64,000 nucleotides of DNA from Sphagnum compactum (lineage: Eukaryota; Bryophyta; Sphagnopsida; Sphagnales), in NCBI GenBank assembly GCA_965153455.1, contig OZ234496.1, positions 7,201,207-7,265,206 on the forward strand. The letters are read 5' to 3'. The position numbers were made by a program, and so were the translations under genes. The first letter of the stretch is position 1, and each line of letters begins with the position of its first letter. Positions 1 through 11,788 of the stretch are shown one piece after another. The notes under the pieces are model-generated. The model had not been told where the DNA came from. It ran no database searches and worked only from the letters and a program-made list of their open reading frames with translations.

Positions 1-476
1 ACTTGAGATCCAACCAATTTGACCCCCTCAAAAAAGAACAAAATTTGTACAGAGCTTTAGCATGTATTCTTGACATTCTGATCCTCTTGAATCTAAGAGC
101 TGAAGCTAATAGCGGCCACCTGCCTGTTCGATTCAATTCTATTTACCCATTGAAGAAACTACTCTTCAACTGAGATACTGAAAACCATTTTTCCAACTGA
201 AAAACCCTACATCCTTTTTAGAAAAAACCTAACCTATGATCTTCCACCCAATTGAATTCTGAATCCTTTCTATTATATGACAATTGTAGTAATGATAATT
301 TTTTCTTTGAAAGAGGTGCTGAGAGTGCACAATGATGGCAAGATGAACAAGAAAAACCTCATGTAAGCTTGTAATTACACAAAAAGAGTTTGTCAATATG
401 AGGCTTTTGCATACACAGAAAAAATCTGTGTGATCATTTTTTAAGTTGTATGTAAACTGAGTGTATTATGTGTAAC
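1..476. other. AT-rich spacer, nothing recognised
   Basis: No long open frame, RNA gene or element end is visible. Ordinary AT-rich intergenic sequence. Confidence 0.5.
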
Positions 477-542
477 TGGTGGGCTTTTCCGAAACATAAT
501 TGGCTGCTTTCGGTGGGCATTATGCTTTGGAAAAGCCCACCA
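477..542. repeat. Short foldback (24-bp arms, 18-nt loop)
   Basis: The segment starts TGGTGGGCTTTTCC and ends GGAAAAGCCCACCA. The arms pair over 24 positions with two differences: one would be a G-U wobble in RNA, the other an A-C mismatch. The loop is 18 nt. It could be a solo foldback, a small MITE relic or a hairpin RNA. No flanking target-site duplication was clear. Confidence 0.75.
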
Positions 543-1268
543 TTGTCACCGGATACCTGTTGGGAGATATGGCCCCCCCGAAAGTTTGAGACCTTTTTTT
601 AAGATCTCACCTAACACTTCAACCACTTGTCACCCGCCTTTTTCTTTTTGGTGAAAAATCGCCAAAAAGCGATGGAAGAAAATGCCTTGTGAAATCCATT
701 GAAGGAAAAAGAGGAAAAAATAAAATAAAATTGTCATATACCATCATCACATTTGTAGAGCTCGATCACCACAATGCGATGGAAATCCTCACATACATCA
801 TCTAGTCTAGCTAGTTGTGACGTAGAGCCCATTGTCAACTTGCATCATTAGTTCTAGGTTAATCACCAACAAACTCCATGAACGATGGATCCTTCACCAA
901 AAAGCTTGTTAAGTTATTGTCTTCTATCACCAGTTCTTGCGATGATTATGGAGCAACCATCACCATGAGTGTTGGACAATGGAGAGTAGGAGTAGGAGTG
1001 GAGGAGGTTGGAGCTTCAAGCTTGTGGCATTGATGTGAAATAGTGGGGTGCACCACTGCGCCATTTTCCTCATCAATAAAATTCATGCACTAATTTTCTT
1101 GTAATAAAATTCATGTAATAATCTTGTAGTGAAATTCATGTACAACATTGTGGTTTTAACATCATCCTCCCTCCTATTTGTGATTACATCCTTGTGATCA
1201 CATTACTACGTTTGCATGGGAGTTGCAAAGGTGGATGGATCTATAAGATTTTCACATTTTACATCTAC
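543..1268. other. Spacer, nothing recognised
   Basis: AT-rich with scattered short frames. No domain, repeat or promoter signal can be supported. Confidence 0.5.
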
Positions 1269-1760
1269 CTACAAGGCTAATTCTACCTCCTTCATGTTCT
1301 TAACATTGCTAACTATTAGATCAATTTTTGTTTTGGTTGGGGTTAGAAGAGCACGTGTGTTAAATTCTAATAGTTTGGAAAATCTTTTTCTAGAAGGCAT
1401 TGATCCTTGCCTTCTACAACTATTCATCCACTTATAGTAGTTGAATGCCTCTCGGAAAGTCTAAAAAATATTCTCCTTATACATGTTCCATTGATTAATC
1501 ATGGCCTTGCTCACCTTGTGATAGTAAATAATCACTTCTACCTTCAAGAAGATATGTTCAACTTTTAAAGTCTCACATTCTTACATTCGGTGGTGGTGAC
1601 TCATCTTTTGCCTACTAATGGAAAGCCTTGACTTTCCCTTTCAATCCATCGATCTTTTCTTGTATCAAAGAAACATCATTCTTCGTTTCCTATATGCACT
1701 TGTGGAGACGCTCTAGCTTTTTGGTAGACTCTTTTAAAGCCTTATCATGTTATGTCACCT
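1269..1760 (-). pseudogene. Decayed coiled-coil-like coding tract
   Basis: On the minus strand, two stretches read like protein. At about 1615-1747 there is a charged helix-type segment (including KKLERLHKC and LIQEKIDGLKGKVKAF) broken by one in-frame stop. At about 1269-1367 there is a segment ending VELAL followed by a stop. The stretches lie in different frames and are separated by unreadable sequence. I do not recognise the family. A gag-like or coiled-coil part of an old retroelement is possible. The call rests only on the non-random composition of the two stretches. Confidence 0.28.
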
Positions 1761-4589
1761 TAAATTGTTCATGGTTTCAATTACTAGCATGTTCTCTCTG
1801 TAAATCCCAACAATAATTCATGTTTGGTTAATCCCAAAAAGATTTCAAGTTTTTTTCTAATGGTCTTCTTCTAGCTAATTATTTTGCTATAATCAATTTC
1901 TCTATTGTTGCAAGGCCTTAACAATGGTAATTTGAAACTCTAGGTTTTTTTCCTTCAATTTTAGTAGACGGGCAATTAAATTTCAATTTTCCTCTTTAAT
2001 TTCATCAAATTTTGCTAGTGTACCTCGGAGGTTCTATACTTCAACATACATATAAAGTTTAAAGGTTCAAAACATACTATCAGTTAACCTATTATAACCT
2101 AGAAATCTATTTTTTCAAATCAACCAACTCTTGATCAACATGTCATTTTACCTCTTCTACTACTTCCTTTTCATTCCTTGTTTGATAAAAAATCTCCCCC
2201 ACCTTTCTAATAGTCTAAAGGTGGATTGTTGCAAATTATAGGTGATCCTTTAACCCTCTCAAAGCACCTACATGAGCCTTAGGCATATTTCTCAAATTCA
2301 ATAGTCAAGTTTCTAAAGATGTAATCCACTAGTAAAAATGGTAGGTTTCAATAATAAAAAATGCATGGCATCTTAGAAAAAGTAGGAGTTTTTAACCTTG
2401 GTACAAGTAGCTAAAAGGATGTTAAGATTAACAAATGGAAAGTACCAAAATACAAATTCCAGTGGAATTTAAAAAACTAACATATCATTTATTGAACTTT
2501 CATCATCCTATCCATGTTCATGCAAGTTTTCAAAAAGAAAATTGGGTGTGAAGTGTTTCTCACCTCTTCTATCATTGAAATTTCAATCCTTAAACACAAA
2601 AGGAGTATTAGAACTAGGAGTACCAAAATTAGAAATACCTCTATGAGTTGGGTTTGATCTCTTGGTTCTAACCTTCTTATTATGACTGCTAGGTTTTTTC
2701 GATGACCTCAATGTTAGTGTAAGATTTGGAGAATTATTTAAGGGACATGGTTAGAGATGCCCAACATTCCATGTGTACAATGAAATTGTCAATTTTGATA
2801 GTTTCATTTTTGATAATTCAATTTTTTCTAATGTTGCAACCTTTGCTTCCCCTTTTTTTATATTCTTGGGTGTATTTCTATTTTTGCATGATCACCTTCA
2901 TAAAGTGAATATCTTCCATCACTTAGGGGTTCATCATCTTTATTTCGGGGGGCATTGTTTTATGAGTCCTCCTTGGCTATGATTTTTAGTACTTCCATAC
3001 CAAAAACCAATGATGGAACTACATCCACCATCTATGTAAGGCCAAACTCATAATCCTTGTTAACATCAACTTTCTTGGATTTAATAGGCCCAAACATATC
3101 CTTTAGCCTACTATACAAGTTGTTTAAAACAACTCCAACCTAGTTGATTCATTTCCCTTTTATTGCATTTGCAACAATCATTTTCTTGCTACAATGTGTC
3201 TATAGTCCTCCTCTAAACCAAATTGCTTACATCAATGCCAACATGCATGCTAGGTAAATGCCATTCAATTTTGCCACTCCCAACCCTCCTTTTGTACAAT
3301 TACATCCAAGGGAAGTGCAATGCAAAAATCGGCTATAGCTTTCAATGTCATTAAAAACATTTTCATCATTTTGACGCGCAACAAACACAATGTCCTTCCC
3401 ACAAATTCTTTGGTAATGATACCAATTTTATCATCTTAATATTGAATTGGGTTATCGATTTAAGAAACTTTTTCACATAGGGATGTATCTCCTTTAGTTG
3501 TAAGCTAATCAATTCAAAAACCTTTCGGTAAAAGCATGGTAAAGTATACACAAAAAGTGAATGTCTATAGCTTTCTTGTATTGATGCATATAAACCCAAA
3601 CCAGTAACATAAAAATGGGTGGAAATATAATTGAAACCTTCTTGCACCTCTATTGCTATTATAAGAATTTACTTCCAAAAAATTAAGAACAAACAAATCT
3701 TAAAGTAGTAGATAAAAAAATAAAATTCATCTACTAGGTGGTAAATTTTGTAAATGGGGACATTTTTGGTCTACTTTTTAAATGCATTTGTTCCTTTACT
3801 ATTGGGGATATAAATACCATTATATTCTTGAGGTGTGATTCTAATAGAAAGTAGAAAACATATTTGTTAAAAATTACTTACCACATACTTTATAAAAAAT
3901 AAAATATGTTCTTCACTACAAAAAAAAAAACTTCAAAACTACTTGCGTTTCAAACAAGTAATTCTAATGGTGTGAAAGTTGAAAATGAATGCACAAACAT
4001 GAATAACTATGTTCTTTTTTATCATTCAATTAAGAACATTCAATGTACAACAATTTTCTGATAGGTTTTGTTGTTATTTTACATCTATTTTCATCTAACT
4101 TTGACAAGGTAGTTTTTCTATACAATTTATTGTGCTTACTCCCCCCTTATTTGTTTTGCCCAAATAGTATCTCTACTAGCCACCCAATGGCTAAACTTAT
4201 CCATCTTCCTAAAAACCAAATTGATTTTACTCAAAAGAAAAACATGCATTTTGTTTTTTTTTTGTTTCTTTTTTTTCCCCAACTCCCTCCCCCTTTTGGT
4301 TCTTTCTTGACCAATTTTCCTTTCATCCTTTCAACCTATTCCTTCTTAATGTTTCCTCTCATCTTGCTTTCAACAAAACAAAAAATTAAATGCAAAAACC
4401 AAAAGGTATAATGCCAAAAACAAAAATGAGGGTGAGGAAATGAAAGAGGTGCCTCCTTCATTATAATGGTGTTTTTGGTGTTGAAGTCATCATTGAGTAT
4501 TGAAACAATTCTTGGATATTGAAATGTAGTGTCCTTTCTTTGATACTAATTTGAAAAATTGGTAGTTGTCGTTTAGGCTTTTCAAGTGC
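1761..4589. other. AT-rich spacer, nothing recognised
   Basis: Contains only short frames under about 125 codons with no recognisable motif. Decayed repeats are likely but cannot be identified by eye. Confidence 0.45.
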
Positions 4590-5150
4590 CACTTCAACAA
4601 AATGTCATAGTGTAATAATTAAATTTGATCATGGGATCTAAATTTTCCAAAAATCTCATTTCCAATGCTTGTGGAAATCCAACAACATTGGATTCCTCTT
4701 CTAGGTTAGGAATATCCTTTATGTTACTTGAATTGTCCTTTTCATCTTCTAATGTCATCAAAATGTCCTCCAATTTCATGGAATTTTCATGTGATCCAAA
4801 ATCAATAGTGTCTTTTTATACTCCAGAATCAATAATAATGGTTTTATGTAATGTTTGATTTTGGTTGCAATTTTTTTTTCCTTTGACATTGCATTTATCT
4901 CATTTCTTCCCCTTTTAGACTCTAGTTGAGCTTTTACTTCTTTAGGCATTGAATCAAGAAACTATAAGGTTTCAACTTGTTGATTTTCACAAGTATGGGA
5001 TTGGGATCAAATTTGTCCACTATGACCAATAAAACCATATGGTTTGGTAGAAAATATTGAATCCTATAGGGTCCAAACCAATGTTTTTTAAATTTCCTAG
5101 GGTGATATATTTGTTATGAGTTTTTTGTCTCTTGCAAAAAATATTGTTTA
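4590..5150 (-). mobile_element. Ty3/gypsy pol remnant (integrase C-terminal tail)
   Basis: Read on the minus strand from about 5140 downwards, the translation carries the tail of a plant Ty3/gypsy polyprotein: HPRKFKKHWFGPY, then VDKFDPNPILV and INKLKPY. This is the conserved GPF/Y-type stretch after the integrase core. A stop precedes it, a frameshift follows the KLKPY motif, and the reading then continues as an acidic tail to about 4594. No reverse transcriptase, RNase H or LTR could be tied to it here. It is a broken, non-functional fragment. The family call is fairly firm; the limits are approximate. Confidence 0.75.
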
Positions 5151-5816
5151 TGTTGTAAAATTTCAAAAAATCAAAAATTTAGTATTGAAGCTTAAGTTTT
5201 AAAATTTTTAATTATTCAACAACATTTATTAAATCCATTTAAGGACTATGGAAAAAGATTAAGATGGCATTAAGGTTGTTAGGCGGTTAGGCTAACTTTG
5301 CATTAGGAAAACATGAAAAACTTGCTTTGGTCTAATATATAGGGTTGGGCTAGAAGGGTCCCTTCATACCTTCTTGTTTTAAAGATGCTAATGTGGTTGT
5401 CAAGTGATTAACCTAAGTTGACATCAAGGAAGCAAGAAGGAGCCACTATTGGACTCGTATGTAAGGTTGGGTCAAATATGAATCAAGGTATAACCATTTC
5501 AATAAGATCTCAAAAGCAAGAAGGGAATAATAGCCTTGTTGACATAAAAAAAGTAGGAAGGGAATTATTTAGATCCCTTGTATCATGTAAATATTTAAAA
5601 GATCAAAATAATAATATAATAATAATAAAATAACAAAATCACACCTTTCAAAAAATAGATCTTACAAAATGGAATTGACCAATGCCAAACTATATTGGAT
5701 TTTACAAAATGGTAATAGACCAAGAGTGAATTGTATGGAAGAATTGACCTAATATTATAGAGTGACAAATTTTTTGATCCTTTAAGTTGAATTCACATCA
5801 AGATGGTATTTTTAAG
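5151..5816. other. Spacer, nothing recognised
   Basis: Possibly the flank of the gypsy remnant, but no matching LTR pair was found. Confidence 0.45.
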
Positions 5817-5937
5817 GAATAAATTAAATAAATAAACTATCCATAACTCTATCCCATTCACACAAAAGGAGTAAAATAACTTGAAAATTGATTTGGCAAC
5901 TAATGTGTCATTGGGGTGAAGGGGTCAATGGTTTGAA
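5817..5937 (+). repeat. Dispersed repeat, copy 1
   Basis: Contains the block ATCCCATTCACACAAAAGGA and, about 60 nt on, GTCATTGGGGTGAAGGGG. Both blocks recur in the same order, in inverted orientation, at about 25840-25935, and a weaker direct copy lies at 25115-25215. This points to an old interspersed repeat family of unknown class. Confidence 0.5.
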
Positions 5938-8900
5938 ATACTTTATCTTTCAAAATAATTATTTTTAGTATATTTAGATTTGCCTTGAAGTTAAGGTGGA
6001 GTAAGGAAGTTAGTTTGATTTCTTGGGTTTTTGTTTCATTATTGATGTGAATTCTTTTACACTATTGTCATTGTTTCAATGTTTGCTTGAGAAGGAGAGA
6101 CAAAATGTTTGTTGTCTCTTTGTTTCTTATTTAAATGGAGAAAGAAAACATTGTTTAGTCTACCACTTCAACATTTATGGTGCAAATTATCATTTTTTTT
6201 GAAATCACATGTACAATCATGTCTTTTACGTCACATGTAACATTGAACATTGCTTTGTTTCTTGTAGCAACTCCAAACATGCTAATAAGAGCCAAAATCA
6301 TCTCCTTGGATGATTTTTTATAGGTAATGGGTTTGTTTGTCAAGATGATGTATTAGTAAGTTGGGATTGCATAAAAAAGGTTCAATGGATTAGAATTCCA
6401 TTATTTTTTCAAGGATAAAAAATATTCATGATAAAAACATGCCAAACTATATTGTTGTGTAAAACTGTGAATAATTATTGCACATGATTATATCATGTTG
6501 TTTCAAATTCCTTAAAAAATGGAAAAAATTAGATTCTTAGAATAAATTTTATATACATTACATTCACATAAAATTATTTTTTCACAATATATTAAAAACA
6601 TTATCATGTAAACACATTAAACACATGCAACATTGATATAGTTTTTGACACTAAAACATAAAAAAATAAGCAATGGTTACACTTGCTTTAACTCTTATTA
6701 TTGTGAATACACCCAATATTGATTGTTGCATTATCTCCTTCATCATGGCTTGCTATAACCATCCTTTGATGCATTATCTTTTACATAATTGTCAACTACT
6801 TTTAACATTTCATGACAATGTCATAGAAAGAATGGGTTTTTCAAGTTCCACCGACTACACATAATTGAAAACTTGTAATTGGTGCATGATAGTGGAAAAC
6901 AACCGTTTGAAGTTGTTAGCATGGAAGAATACCTTTTTGAAGTACACATGGAAAGCTTGAGAAAGTAAACTAATGTTTGGAAACCTTACAATTACAAAAT
7001 TTGCCTGCCTGGGCACTTTATGAGGTGAATAATAATGAAGTTGTAGATCTTGTTTAAAACCAAATTACAAGATGCATAATCTATCATAGCAAGATGTATG
7101 GCCTTGAATTTTTTTCTTATTTACAAATCAAGTGTTGCAAAGGCCTCATTGGTCACCACAAAATCAATGGCATAACAACCATAAAAAAACACATAGGGGT
7201 GGGAACACAATTATGTTTAGAAAGTATGCAAAACATGCCACCAATTGTCTTAAAAGTTCACTTGATCAAGAACCAACCAATAAGAAGCCACATGTAACAC
7301 ATAACATCATTTCAAGGTCTTTCTTTGCTATTGATCCATTTATTAAAAAAACCATGACACACATAAAGGCTTCAAGTAATGTAATGTTGTTTGTGATGAC
7401 GTGTTTTCTAACACAAAAATTTGTGGAGTCCATTTGGTTGCATAAACTGGTGTGAGGTTAAGCCTAAAGGCAATGTTCTTATCCAAAATTGAAAAAGTTG
7501 TTGAAAAAGTTCTAATTACATTTGTATAAAAATTTGGTCGAATATTTGTAGTTTGCATTGGCCACATGTGCTTTAGCCACTTGCACCTTTGGCATTCAAA
7601 TGTCAAAGGGGCACATGATATGTTTGTTGTTGTTGTGAACTTTATTTCAAGTGATTAGAAGCCCAAACATCTAATTGTAGGGTTATTTGATGTTAATGAT
7701 ACAAGTGGTGCAACTTTGACACTTAAACTACGATTTTTTGATAGTTTACCTTCACTTAGAAGATAGTTGCTTATGTGAAGGACAAGGGATCCAATTTGTA
7801 GACTTATACAACTACTTTTGCATTCAATATTTTCTTTTCAATATTAGCTCAAGGATGTTTTAAATGTCTTAATCATTTAATGGGCTTTGCTGAGGACATG
7901 CACTATCAAAGGTTTGTCAATATGCTACTACTTATGATATTTGATGATTTACCTATGCACATATCAAATATGTTCAAGTTGATATATAAATTAAATGTAT
8001 CACCCGCCTTAATTTCTTTGGCAAGGGCCCAAGGAAATCTAACATGGGAAAAAATTGCATGTATTTTGGATTGAGCCAAAAGAGTCAAACATGCCAATGA
8101 ATATAGGGGATGTGAATGTGTTCATGTTTCTTTTAATTTTCTTGTGAAATTGTCTATTGTTTCCATTTGTGGACTTTTTATTGTTGATAATTTCAGGTTT
8201 GCATCAATGATATTTTGATAAGTACCTTACATTTTTTAGTAGTAAATAAAACTTTTATGTTGATGACATAGAATTGGTGTAGAAAAGTTTTTATCATGGC
8301 AATGACATTGTGCTATGTGTTCAAGTTGCCAAGTTGCAAAAAGATGATATCCCTTCTTTGAATAGTTGGATAGTGGTCATGATAAAAACAATGAAAATGG
8401 CATATATCATTCAATCTTTTCAAGGTTTGTTGTATTTCTAATATCCTTTTTCTTGTCATGTTTTGGATTTACCATTGTCTTGAAATTCAAACATTGTGAT
8501 ATTTTAATAAATGCCTGAAATGCTTTTAACAAACTTATGCAATTTCTAAGTGTCTTTCATTTTTTTGGCGATATCCATTGTAGGTTTTACAAGTCATTAT
8601 TGTTCTCTTATGCTTTGATGTTTTTTTATCAATGTATTGTGCTATAATTGGCAGTTGGTAATACGAGAAAGTTTGTATTATTTCCAAAAACTTGGGCAAT
8701 TTGTGAAATTGTGGTGAAAGTGTTGTCATCAATTGTCATTGGTTGTGTCTTGAATCAAAGTTGTGGACATTGGCTCCTTGGAGATGCCATATTAATTTTT
8801 CATATCCATTTGTCGTGAATTGTGAGACAAACCTTCAAATGACATTTTTATTGACAAGTTGGGTGATTCAAAATTAAATGCTTTCAATAAATAGTTGGAG

Positions 8901-9849
8901 GATTTGATTGTTTATATGATTTGTGCCAAGTTTTGGAAGTCATTTTATCTTTCATTTTTTTTTTAACATGGATTTGATAAGAAAAAGAGTTCATAACAAA
9001 TTGACTTTTATGTTTGATCCCATGTTTAAGAACATGTGCTTGGTCATTAACTTTGTGGGTTGTGAAAATGCATCCATCTTGGTTGCTATTTATGATGAAA
9101 AATTGTTATTGTTGTCATTAGTGGAATGTTAAAAGCCATTGATGTCGAATGTGTTTGGTGAGGTTCAAATGAAAGGTCCATAGGTAGACACAAAAAATTC
9201 CTTCACACCAATGAGACAAATTTGCATGTTTGTCAACAAAGCTTGATGGATTCTATTATTACATGTTGATGCAACTTGTAATTGTGCTTTGACTTAATGG
9301 CACATGAAATAACACAAATTTCCCACAATTGTTATGTTGGCAATACATATGTTTTACATTTTAGTCATCCAAATTGAATTGAAATAATGTTTTCCATTGT
9401 TGGGATCCTTGTTGCATTCCTAAAGTGTTGTTTTCAAATTGACCATTTCAACAAAATGACACTTGTAACCAATATTTGGCCATCATACCCACACATTGGG
9501 TGTTTGAAGCTTTATTTTGCAAGTGCATTTGAAGTAAAATTAGTCTTAATAACATTGATCAATGTGCAGTTGAAAAAAATGAATAGATTAAAAACTTTTG
9601 CAAATTGGACAACTTTTGTTTCTCAATTAGAAAACTTTTACCATTCACATGTTATTACACAAGCTCTCAACACAAATTCTTTAAAACAACATTACTAATA
9701 TATAAATCATGATCCCAACCTACAAGTATCACATGCTTTTTGCATTGTGGAAATTTAGAATACAATCTTAAATGATGTACATAATTTCATAAATACATCC
9801 AAATATTCATACATTTCAATTTATGATGGTCATGGTTTGATAATGATGT
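5938..9849. other. AT-rich spacer with possible remains of a large DNA transposon
   Basis: No intact gene. A plus-strand reading at about 7880-8075 gives a protein-like stretch (SLARAQGNLTWEKIACILD) that ends at a stop, and further broken reading follows. It lies upstream of, and on the same strand as, the endonuclease-like remnant at 9.85-10.37 kb. It may therefore be part of the same decayed element, perhaps a Helitron2/Helentron type that carries a helicase and an endonuclease. I could not confirm any helicase motif. Confidence 0.3.
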
Positions 9850-10370
9850 ACAACACACAAATGCTCTTACATTCTTATTACACAACAACATGTAATGGAT
9901 CAAAATATATATCACTTACATTTAACATAAGAATTTGAAGAGCGATTCATATAATATGTGTTTATAAAAGTCATTTTTCTTTGATTTCTATGTTCTTCAA
10001 CTCGTTAGAAGCGTTGATTCAAAAGTCCCCAAATGATTGTTTCTTCATTGTCTTAGGAGATTTTAATATCGACATTTAAAATGATAGCAATCATAAGAAC
10101 AATAAACAATAATTAATAGACATTTTGAATAAATTAGAATTAAAATCTCAATTCAAAAATACCACAACAAAAGCTGGATCACAATTAAACCATATATGGT
10201 CAAATGTGTTAGGGAATGATACCAAATCAAGTGTTTTAAAAGCATATTGGCCAAAATTTCACAAACCGATTTAAATGGCATTCAAACTAGTAGGCACATT
10301 TCCAATTTATAGTAATAAACCAATATTATCTCCATTCATCGAATGTCATTTTAATTTTTTGATTTTTATA
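9850..10370 (+). pseudogene. Decayed endonuclease/exonuclease/phosphatase-like domain
   Basis: One plus-strand frame from about 9990 to 10370 reads as the C-terminal half of an EEP-type nuclease. IVLGDFNIDI at 10047-10076 is the GDFN catalytic motif. A conserved-looking block ending in SQLNHIWSN follows, where this superfamily normally has an Asp before His-Ile. Three TAA stops interrupt the frame, so it is dead. EEP domains occur in LINEs and in Helentron-type Helitrons. The downstream text (AYWPKFHKPI) fits the transposon-linked type, but the exact class is inferred. Confidence 0.6.
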
Positions 10371-10400
10371 AAAGACAAAACCTCTTGTGGCGTGCTGAGA
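10317..10400 (+). repeat. Direct repeat, left copy
   Basis: Starts with AACCAATATTATCTCCATTC and runs through a T-rich stretch to AAAGACAAA. A close copy lies about 599 bp downstream (10916-10995). The left copy overlaps the end of the endonuclease-like reading. Confidence 0.7.
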
Positions 10401-10428
10401 TGGGAGAGACGAAAAAAGATGGCAAATT

Positions 10429-10595
10429 ATGGGAAAAAAATGTGGGAAAAGTTAGAAAGATATGCCAAAATGAAGAAATAATTGGGAAAGAGATACCAAT
10501 GGAAATGACATATTGAAATACCAAAATATGGAAAAGATGAAAAATGATGCCAAAATATGGGAAAGATGGGAAAGAGATGCCAAAATATGCAATTG
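10429..10595. repeat. Degenerate minisatellite
   Basis: Imperfect iterations of a roughly 20-30 nt purine-rich phrase (GATGCCAAAATATGGGAAAG and variants). The antisense Phe/His-rich frames here are a by-product of the repeat. Confidence 0.55.
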
Positions 10596-10915
10596 TAGGC
10601 ATGTAACAAAACCTGACAAAAATACAAAAAAATCCGAAAAGCTCAATAGGATTTTAGTCCCGGGGAGTGCCACATCATGAGGATAAAAAGTTTCAAGTCA
10701 CCATATGTAGACAATAGGCTCCAACAAGTCGCCCATTTTGTAAGGGGCTTTCACCTCTCACAAATTTTGGCTAAGTCCTATTGTGCGGGATAAACCAACC
10801 CACCTACTTCACAAATTTGAAAAGAAGAACTTTGGTTGGAACTAGTAAAACTTTTATTTTAAAACTAATAATTGAAGTATTAAATTGATCATATAATTAA
10901 AAAACATATAATCTT

Positions 10916-10995
10916 AAACCAATATTATCTCCATTCATCAAATGTCATCTTAGAATTTTTAAATTTTTTAAAATAAAAGACAAAGCCTTTCTCAT
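10916..10995 (+). repeat. Direct repeat, right copy
   Basis: Matches the 10317-10400 copy through the AACCAATATTATCTCCATTC block and the following T-rich stretch to AAAGACAAA. The two diverge afterwards. Confidence 0.7.
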
Positions 10996-11009
10996 GGCCG
11001 AATCGCTTG

Positions 11010-11788
11010 TTACCTTAAGTCTTGGATAAACTTTAGACCTTAAACCTTATATATTACATGTGAATGACCATCATCACATAAGGTAAAACCCTATGTTGCA
11101 TTAAAACCTTGGATGGACTCTAAACCCTAAACCTTGTACTACATGTGAATGACCATCATCGAGTAAGATAAAGTCCTCTATTACATTAAACCTTGGATAG
11201 ACTTTAAACCTTAAACCTTGGACTACATGTGAATGGCCATCATCACATTAGATAAAAACCTTATATTTACCTTAAACCCTAGTTAGACTCTAAACCTTAA
11301 ACCCGAGACTGCATGTGAATGACCATCATGACATCAGATAAAACCCTACATTACCTTAAACCCTAGATAGACTCTAAACCCTATACTGCATGTGAATGAC
11401 CATCAAAACATCAGATAAAACCCTACATTACCTTAAACCCTAGATAGACTCTAAACCCTATACTGCATGTGAATGACCATCAAAACATCAGATAAAACCC
11501 TACATTACCTTAAACCCTAGATAGACTCTAAACCCTAGACTGCATGTGAATGACCATCATCACATCAGATAAAGCCCTACATTGCCTTAAACCCTAGATA
11601 GACTCTAAGCCCTAAACCCTAGACTGCATGTGAATGACCATCATCACATGAGATAAGATCTTACATTTCCTTCTTAATAGACTTTAAACCCTAAACCCTA
11701 GACTGCATGTGAATAACCATCATGACATCAGATAAAACCCTACATTAGCTTAAACCCTGAATAGATTCTAAACCCTAAACCCTAGATG
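11010..11788. repeat. Telomere-derived satellite (9 units)
   Basis: Nine tandem units are marked by CATGTGAATG at 11057, 11142, 11226, 11312, 11389, 11466, 11543, 11627 and 11706. Spacings are 85, 84, 86, 77, 77, 77, 84 and 79 bp. Each unit ends in one to three copies of TAAACCC-type heptamers (plant telomere repeat). Units of about 84 bp differ from 77-bp units mainly by one extra heptamer. The first copies are degenerate (AACCTTA), the middle ones nearly identical. The array stops abruptly at about 11788, where GC-rich sequence upstream of the DREB2-type gene begins. Confidence 0.9.
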
